In this document: piece after piece, positions 7,427 through 11,171 of the stretch
How positions within the stretch are numbered: position 1 is the first letter of the stretch
How the letters are laid out: each line of letters opens with the position of its first letter
Source: Pyramidobacter sp.
Lineage (GTDB): Bacteria > Synergistota > Synergistia > Synergistales > Dethiosulfovibrionaceae
Direction of reading: 5' to 3'
NCBI GenBank assembly: GCA_016286835.1
Contig: JAEEUD010000030.1
Coordinates: forward strand, 1-11,171
Length of the DNA stretch: 11,171 bases
Position numbers and translations under genes: made by a program
Notes under the pieces: model-generated
Seen by the model: only the letters and a program-made list of their open reading frames with translations
Databases searched by the model: none
Told to the model about the DNA's origin: nothing

Positions 7427-8038
7427 TCAGAGCAGAGGCGCGACTGTCCTGTCGTTCGCTCTCCACCGTCCCAGACAGAGACGGGCAACACACACATCCG
7501 GCCAGCCCGCGATCAGTCCGCGTTCTGTCAGCGCTTTGACGAGCGCGCCGGGACCGTTCTGGGACGGATCGAGCATGACCAGTTCAATCCCGTCGGACAC
7601 GCGTTCCACACTCGGTACGGCGTCGGCGGCAAAAGCGTCTTTCAGCGCGTTTGCCGTGTCGTCCAGACGCGAGAGATCACGCGGACAGAGCCAGTATTTC
7701 GCCGCGTCAAAGCATTTGTTCAGCGACATCGTGTCGGCTGGGATATGCGCGGCCTTCAAAAAGCGGAAACCGGCCGGCGATGTCGCGTTCAGTCGCTCGA
7801 CGGCTTCCGGCGGCGTGACGGTCGTCTCGAACCAGATCTCCGCCGTCTCGTACAATGAGATGACGCCGACGGGCAGTGCCGGCCCCATGACGATGTGCGG
7901 ATGGGGCGACATGCCCTGCGTCAGGCCCACACGCAGGCCGGCCCGGCGTGCGATGCGACCGAACAGCTGCGGCAGCTCGACATGGCGCACAAAGCAGGCG
8001 AAGCCGCGTTTTTCAAAGATAAAACGAATGCGGTTCAT
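7427..8038 (-). CDS. TIGR03936/DUF2344 radical SAM-linked protein
   Basis: The 203-residue protein begins MNRIRFIFEKRGFACFVRHV and continues LPQLFGRIARRAGL, then GMSPHPHIVMGPALPVGVIS (42-61). This is the recognisable pattern of the DUF2344 / TIGR03936 family (RF-x-F-K-G, SHLDL-like, S-x-G-x-xPxP, AL-x-x-G-x-xS). Its biochemical role is not established. It is known from genome comparison as a small protein encoded beside, or fused to, TIGR03960 radical SAM proteins. Here its ATG overlaps the radical SAM stop as ATGA and has a good GGAGG (8045-8049) six bases upstream, implying coupled translation and probably a physical partnership. The longer frame from 8233 lies within the radical SAM gene and is not used. 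Rng starts 43 bp downstream. Confidence 0.82.
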   Translation of the reverse strand: MNRIRFIFEKRGFACFVRHVELPQLFGRIARRAGLRVGLTQGMSPHPHIVMGPALPVGVISLYETAEIWFETTVTPPEAVERLNATSPAGFRFLKAAHIPADTMSLNKCFDAAKYWLCPRDLSRLDDTANALKDAFAADAVPSVERVSDGIELVMLDPSQNGPGALVKALTERGLIAGWPDVCVARLCLGRWRANDRTVAPLL

Positions 8039-9852
8039 CGGCTTCCTCCGCTCCACGCGCAGCCGCGTTTTTCCCAGCCGCAGGCGTTGCACGAAGCGCT
8101 CCGGCAGTCGGGCGTCGGGCGTGCTTCCTTCGACTCCCGGTACTCGCGCAGCAGGACCTCTTCCGGCAGGCCGCCGTCGATATGATCCCACGGGCAAGCC
8201 GCGTTCTCGGGCCGTTCGCGCTGAGCGTACCAAACAGGATCGACGCCAGTATTGACAAACGCCTGCTGCCAGCGGTCGAGGCTGAACGTCTCGCTCCAGC
8301 TGTCAAAGCGTTCGCCCAGCCGCCAGGCTTCGAGGATCGCGCGCCCGACGCGGCGGTCGCCGCGGGCCAGCACGCCCTCGATGAACGACTGCGCGGACTC
8401 GTGATATTTAAAGCTGATCGCGCGCGAACGGATCTGACGCTTCATAAAAGCGCCCTTGCGCGCCAACTCCTCGCGCGTGCTTTGCGCCGCCCACTGGAAC
8501 GGCGTGTGTCCCTTGGGGACAAAACCGGCCACGGAGACGTTGATCTGCGCACGGCGGGTGTGTTTTTTGCCGATCGCGGCGGCGTGCTCGGCCAGTTCGA
8601 CGATGCCGGAAAGGTCGTCGTCGGTCTCGCCCGGCAGGCCCATCATGAAATAGAGCTTGACTTTCTGCCAGCCGTGCGCGAACGCCGCTTCCAGCGCCGC
8701 GTCGAGGTCAGCATCGGTCACGCCCTTGTTGATCACGTCCCTCATGCGCTGACTGCCGGCCTCGGGCGCCAGCGTCAGGCCGCCTTTTTTCATCACTTCC
8801 AGATTCGCCGCCAGGCCGACCGAAAAGTTATCGACGCGCAGGCTCGGCAGGCTGACCTTGATGCCCTCGTCATGCAGTGAGGCCAGCGAGTTCAGGAGCT
8901 CGCCGATCTGCGGATAGTCACAGCTAGCCAGCGAGACGAGACTGCACTCTTCCCAGCCGGTCTGCGCGATCAGTGCGCGGATCTTCTCCTCGACAAGGTC
9001 TGCCGAGCGCTCGCGCACAGGGCGATAGATCATGCCGGCCTGACAGAAGCGGCAGCCGCGCGAGCAGCCGCGGAACAGTTCCACGGCCACGCGATCATGG
9101 ATGATGCCTGAAGCGGGTACGATCATCGATTCGGGCGCGATCGCGTCCATGTCAGTGCAGATCACGCGCCGGCGGGGCAGTGAAAATTCGGACGAAAAAT
9201 GCACGCCCGCCTCGTCGTATTCGCACGAGACAAGACTTGGCACATACGTGCCCGGCAGTTCGGCGGCCGCGCGCAGGCGCTCGGCCCGCGGAAGCCCCTT
9301 CGTGTCGCGCAGCAGGTCCAGCAGCGGCGGATTGACGACCTCGCCGTCGCCGAGGCAGAAAATGTCGATAAAGTCGGCCAGAGGCTCCGGCACAAGCGCC
9401 GCCGGACCGCCGGCCAGCACAAGCGGATCGCCGTCGGCGCGGTCGCAAGCGAGCAGCGGCACGCCGCCCAGATCGAGCATCGTGAGGATGTTGGTGAAGC
9501 TCATCTCGTGCTGGAGCGTAAAGCCCAGCGCGTCAAAATCCTTCAAAGCCCGCCCCGACTCGACCGAGCCCAGCGGCAGACGGGCAGCCCGCAGCTGCGC
9601 TTCCATGTCGATCCAGGGGCAGTAGGCGCGCTCAGCGTCGATGCCGTCAAGTGCTTTCGTGCGCGGGTAAAGCAGCTGAAAGCCCAGATAGCTCATGCCC
9701 ACTTCATACACGTCGGGGAAACAGAAACAAAGACGAAAATCCGCCTTTTCCTTCGGCCGCGTGTCTCCCCATTCGGAAACCGCGTAACGCGACGGCCATT
9801 TGGCACCGGCGATCAGCGGCCAGCGGGGATCGTCAAATTCGGCAAATCTCAC
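8035..9852 (-). CDS. TIGR03960-type radical SAM protein with B12-binding-like N-domain
   Basis: The 605-residue protein has three parts. The N-terminal region (about 38-200) resembles a cobalamin-binding fold, including LCFCFPDVYEVGMSYLGF. It carries D47-x-Y-x-x-G where B12-binding proteins have D-x-H-x-x-G, so the usual axial histidine is missing. The radical SAM core (about 250-480) has the cluster motif C263-x3-C267-x2-C270 in RGCSRGCRFCQAG and later LAPEAGS (361-367). The tail ends with cysteines C583, C588, C591 and C598, a possible second metal site. The family chemistry is unknown; an RNA or ribosome target has been suspected only from its neighbours. Start is GTG at 9852, with AAGGA (9863-9867) ten bases upstream. 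It follows rodA after 52 bp and overlaps its DUF2344 partner by 4 bp. Confidence 0.85.
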   Translation of the reverse strand: MRFAEFDDPRWPLIAGAKWPSRYAVSEWGDTRPKEKADFRLCFCFPDVYEVGMSYLGFQLLYPRTKALDGIDAERAYCPWIDMEAQLRAARLPLGSVESGRALKDFDALGFTLQHEMSFTNILTMLDLGGVPLLACDRADGDPLVLAGGPAALVPEPLADFIDIFCLGDGEVVNPPLLDLLRDTKGLPRAERLRAAAELPGTYVPSLVSCEYDEAGVHFSSEFSLPRRRVICTDMDAIAPESMIVPASGIIHDRVAVELFRGCSRGCRFCQAGMIYRPVRERSADLVEEKIRALIAQTGWEECSLVSLASCDYPQIGELLNSLASLHDEGIKVSLPSLRVDNFSVGLAANLEVMKKGGLTLAPEAGSQRMRDVINKGVTDADLDAALEAAFAHGWQKVKLYFMMGLPGETDDDLSGIVELAEHAAAIGKKHTRRAQINVSVAGFVPKGHTPFQWAAQSTREELARKGAFMKRQIRSRAISFKYHESAQSFIEGVLARGDRRVGRAILEAWRLGERFDSWSETFSLDRWQQAFVNTGVDPVWYAQRERPENAACPWDHIDGGLPEEVLLREYRESKEARPTPDCRSASCNACGWEKRGCAWSGGSR

Positions 9853-9875
9853 GTAAAATCATTCCTTCATCTATG

Positions 9876-9896
9876 AAAAACACGCGGCAACGCGCG
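9876..9896 (-). terminator. Possible weak terminator or attenuator after rodA
   Basis: Read on the minus strand, CGCGCG (9891-9896) pairs with CGCGTG (9881-9886) around a TTGC loop with one G-T pair, and TTTTT (9876-9880) follows. It lies in the 52-bp gap between rodA and the radical SAM gene. The stem is short (6 bp), so partial termination or mRNA processing is more likely than a full stop. Confidence 0.4.
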
Positions 9897-9904
9897 GACG
9901 ATAA

Positions 9905-11056
9905 TCAGCCTTTCTGAACGGAGATCGGCGCGCGCTCCTGAACGGCGTTTTCACGCCGCTCCAGTTCGTCGGCCGCGCCCAGTTTGACGACAAGACCAAC
10001 CGCAAGGACATTCGCCAGCAACGAACTGCCGCCGTAGCTCATGAACGGCAGCGGCAACCCCGTGACCGGCAGAAGTCCCATGCTCATGCCGATCGACTCG
10101 AAGGCATGGAACCACAGCGCCGCAGAGAGCGACGCGACAAGGATCTTCGTCGCAACGCTGCGTGACCACAGCGCCACACGCATCATGCGCCAGAGGATGA
10201 ACGCCAGCAGCGCCAGCAGCACAAGCCCGCCGACAAGGCCGAACTCCTCGGCGAAGACGCTGAAGATGAAATCGGTGTGCGGTTCGGGCAGAAAGCGCAG
10301 CTTGCTCTGTGCCCCGCGCATGAAGCCTGCACCCCAGAAGTGCCCCGCGCCCACGGCGATGCGCGACTGGATCACGTTATAGCCCGCGCCGAGCGGATCG
10401 AGTTCTGGATTGATGAACACGAGGATACGCTTTTTCTGGTACTCCTTCAGCAGCATCCAGCCGACAGGCAGCAAAGCCAGCCCCGCGCCGACGAGCGAAA
10501 AGAGAAAACGCTTGGGCGTGCCGGCCACCATCAGCGCGGCGAAGATCATCGTCGCGTAGACAAGCGTGCTGCCGAGATCCGGCTGCACCAGCACGAGCAG
10601 CGCCGAGACGCCGCCGAGCGCCAGCGCCGAAAAGAAATTTTTCAGGTCCAGCGGCGGAAACAGCGTCAGCCGCTTGGCCATCACGAACGCCAGGCCGATC
10701 TTGGCAAACTCTGCCGGCTGCACGCGCAAAACGCCAAGGTCGATCCACGACTGCGCGCCCTTGGCCCGGTGACCGAGCACGAACAGCAGCAGCAGCGTCA
10801 GACAGCAAAGCGCGTACAGCCAATACGCCTGATCAAACAAAAACTCGCAGTCGATCCTGAGCAGAACGACAAGCACGACAAGCGAGACGGCCCCCCAAAT
10901 GAGCTGCCGCCCCGCGTAAAAACTTCCCATCGCAGCTGAACCGCCGCCGGCTGAGTAGATCGTCACCACGCCGATCGAATACACGGCGGCAACGGCAGCC
11001 AGCAGCGGCCAGTCAAGTGCGCCAAGCAGCGCGCGCCAGGAAAACTGGCCGTTCAT
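9905..11056 (-). CDS. rodA: RodA, SEDS peptidoglycan glycosyltransferase
   Basis: The 383-residue protein is a polytopic membrane protein of the SEDS family (RodA/FtsW/SpoVE), with about ten hydrophobic segments. Diagnostic stretches are QPAEFAKIGLAF (113-124), VQPDLGSTLVY (157-167), NPELDPLGAGYNVIQSRIAVGAG (216-238 region), LPEPHTDFIFSVFAEEFGL (256-274) and GLPLPFMSYGGSSLL (333-347). D262 in HTDFIFS corresponds to the catalytic aspartate of RodA. RodA polymerises lipid II into glycan strands with PBP2 during side-wall growth. RodA fits better than FtsW because of the minE neighbour and compact length. ATG at 11056 shares one base with the minE stop and has GGAG (11061-11064) upstream; the TTG one codon earlier is less likely. 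Confidence 0.93.
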   Translation of the reverse strand: MNGQFSWRALLGALDWPLLAAVAAVYSIGVVTIYSAGGGSAAMGSFYAGRQLIWGAVSLVVLVVLLRIDCEFLFDQAYWLYALCCLTLLLLFVLGHRAKGAQSWIDLGVLRVQPAEFAKIGLAFVMAKRLTLFPPLDLKNFFSALALGGVSALLVLVQPDLGSTLVYATMIFAALMVAGTPKRFLFSLVGAGLALLPVGWMLLKEYQKKRILVFINPELDPLGAGYNVIQSRIAVGAGHFWGAGFMRGAQSKLRFLPEPHTDFIFSVFAEEFGLVGGLVLLALLAFILWRMMRVALWSRSVATKILVASLSAALWFHAFESIGMSMGLLPVTGLPLPFMSYGGSSLLANVLAVGLVVKLGAADELERRENAVQERAPISVQKG

Positions 11057-11171
11057 CAAACTCCGTTGCGCTCCCGCTCGGCCCGTTCGGCCATCACCTT
11101 GGAGCCGCGCTTCATGCCCTTAACAGGGACGGAAACGGACAGCGCGGCGACATCCTCTTCCTTGCCGAGCT
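11056..11171 (-). CDS. minE: MinE cell division topological factor, C-terminal end (partial)
   Basis: An open frame enters from the right edge and ends with TGA at 11058-11056, giving 37 residues. It begins LGKEEDVAALSVSVPVKG. The pattern of an acidic turn followed by an alternating hydrophobic strand ending in VP or LP fits the last beta-strand of the MinE topological-specificity domain, where the Escherichia coli protein has DISILELNVTLP. About 17 residues of charged tail follow. The order min genes then rodA is well known in several phyla and supports the call. MinE moves the MinCD inhibitor away from midcell. Too little is present for certainty; another small protein next to rodA remains possible. 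Confidence 0.62.
   Translation of the reverse strand, partial: LGKEEDVAALSVSVPVKGMKRGSKVMAERAERERNGV

Noticed and set aside
9841..9860. TCACGTAAAA at the radical SAM start as a third parS site
   Set aside because: Only the CACGT core and a few A's match; both arms are otherwise wrong.
1..11171. CRISPR array, insertion sequence, prophage, defence island or tRNA
   Set aside because: No spaced direct repeats, transposase or integrase motifs, phage proteins or tRNA cloverleaf were found; every long coding region is explained by a conserved family.

Overview
The window is a GC-rich stretch of bacterial chromosome carrying mostly core genes. The 4Fe-4S aldo/keto reductase, the radical SAM protein and the gene order (minE, rodA, radical SAM pair, RNase G, smc) suggest a strict anaerobe. 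My best guess is a Synergistota member (Pyramidobacter-like), but this is an inference from gene content and no search was run.

Left part, plus strand. Positions 1-192 hold the 3' end of a DUF234-type ATPase gene with an E-x-K nuclease-like motif. A GC-rich hairpin with a T-run (200-240) follows. Next is a near-perfect ParB-binding site, parS (248-263), in the intergenic spacer. A promoter with a long 19-bp spacer and an imperfect dyad (298-328) looks like a MerR-family target and drives an iron-sulfur aldo/keto reductase (385-1533). A strong bidirectional terminator (1641-1686) separates this gene from the converging minus-strand operon. A second, weaker parS-like sequence (1695-1710) overlaps the last codons of that operon.

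Right part, minus strand, read from 11171 down to 1699. The order is the minE 3' end, rodA, a radical SAM protein of the TIGR03960 type, its DUF2344/TIGR03936 partner, RNase G (rng), smc, and a TrmN6-type methyltransferase. Most junctions overlap (1 bp minE/rodA, 4 bp radical SAM/DUF2344, 26 bp rng/smc, about 10 bp smc/methyltransferase), so they look co-transcribed and translationally coupled. A small hairpin with a U-run in the 52-bp rodA/radical SAM gap could partly uncouple the division and elongation genes from the RNA and chromosome genes.

Taken together, the operon links septum placement (MinE), side-wall synthesis (RodA), RNA processing and modification (RNase G, methyltransferase) and chromosome organisation (SMC). 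The parS sites about 1 to 6 kb from smc are the most notable non-coding signal, because ParB bound at parS is the known loader of SMC. I see no CRISPR array, insertion sequence, phage gene, tRNA or rRNA, and nothing that amounts to a new defence or mobile system. No stretch longer than about 200 bp lacks a gene.
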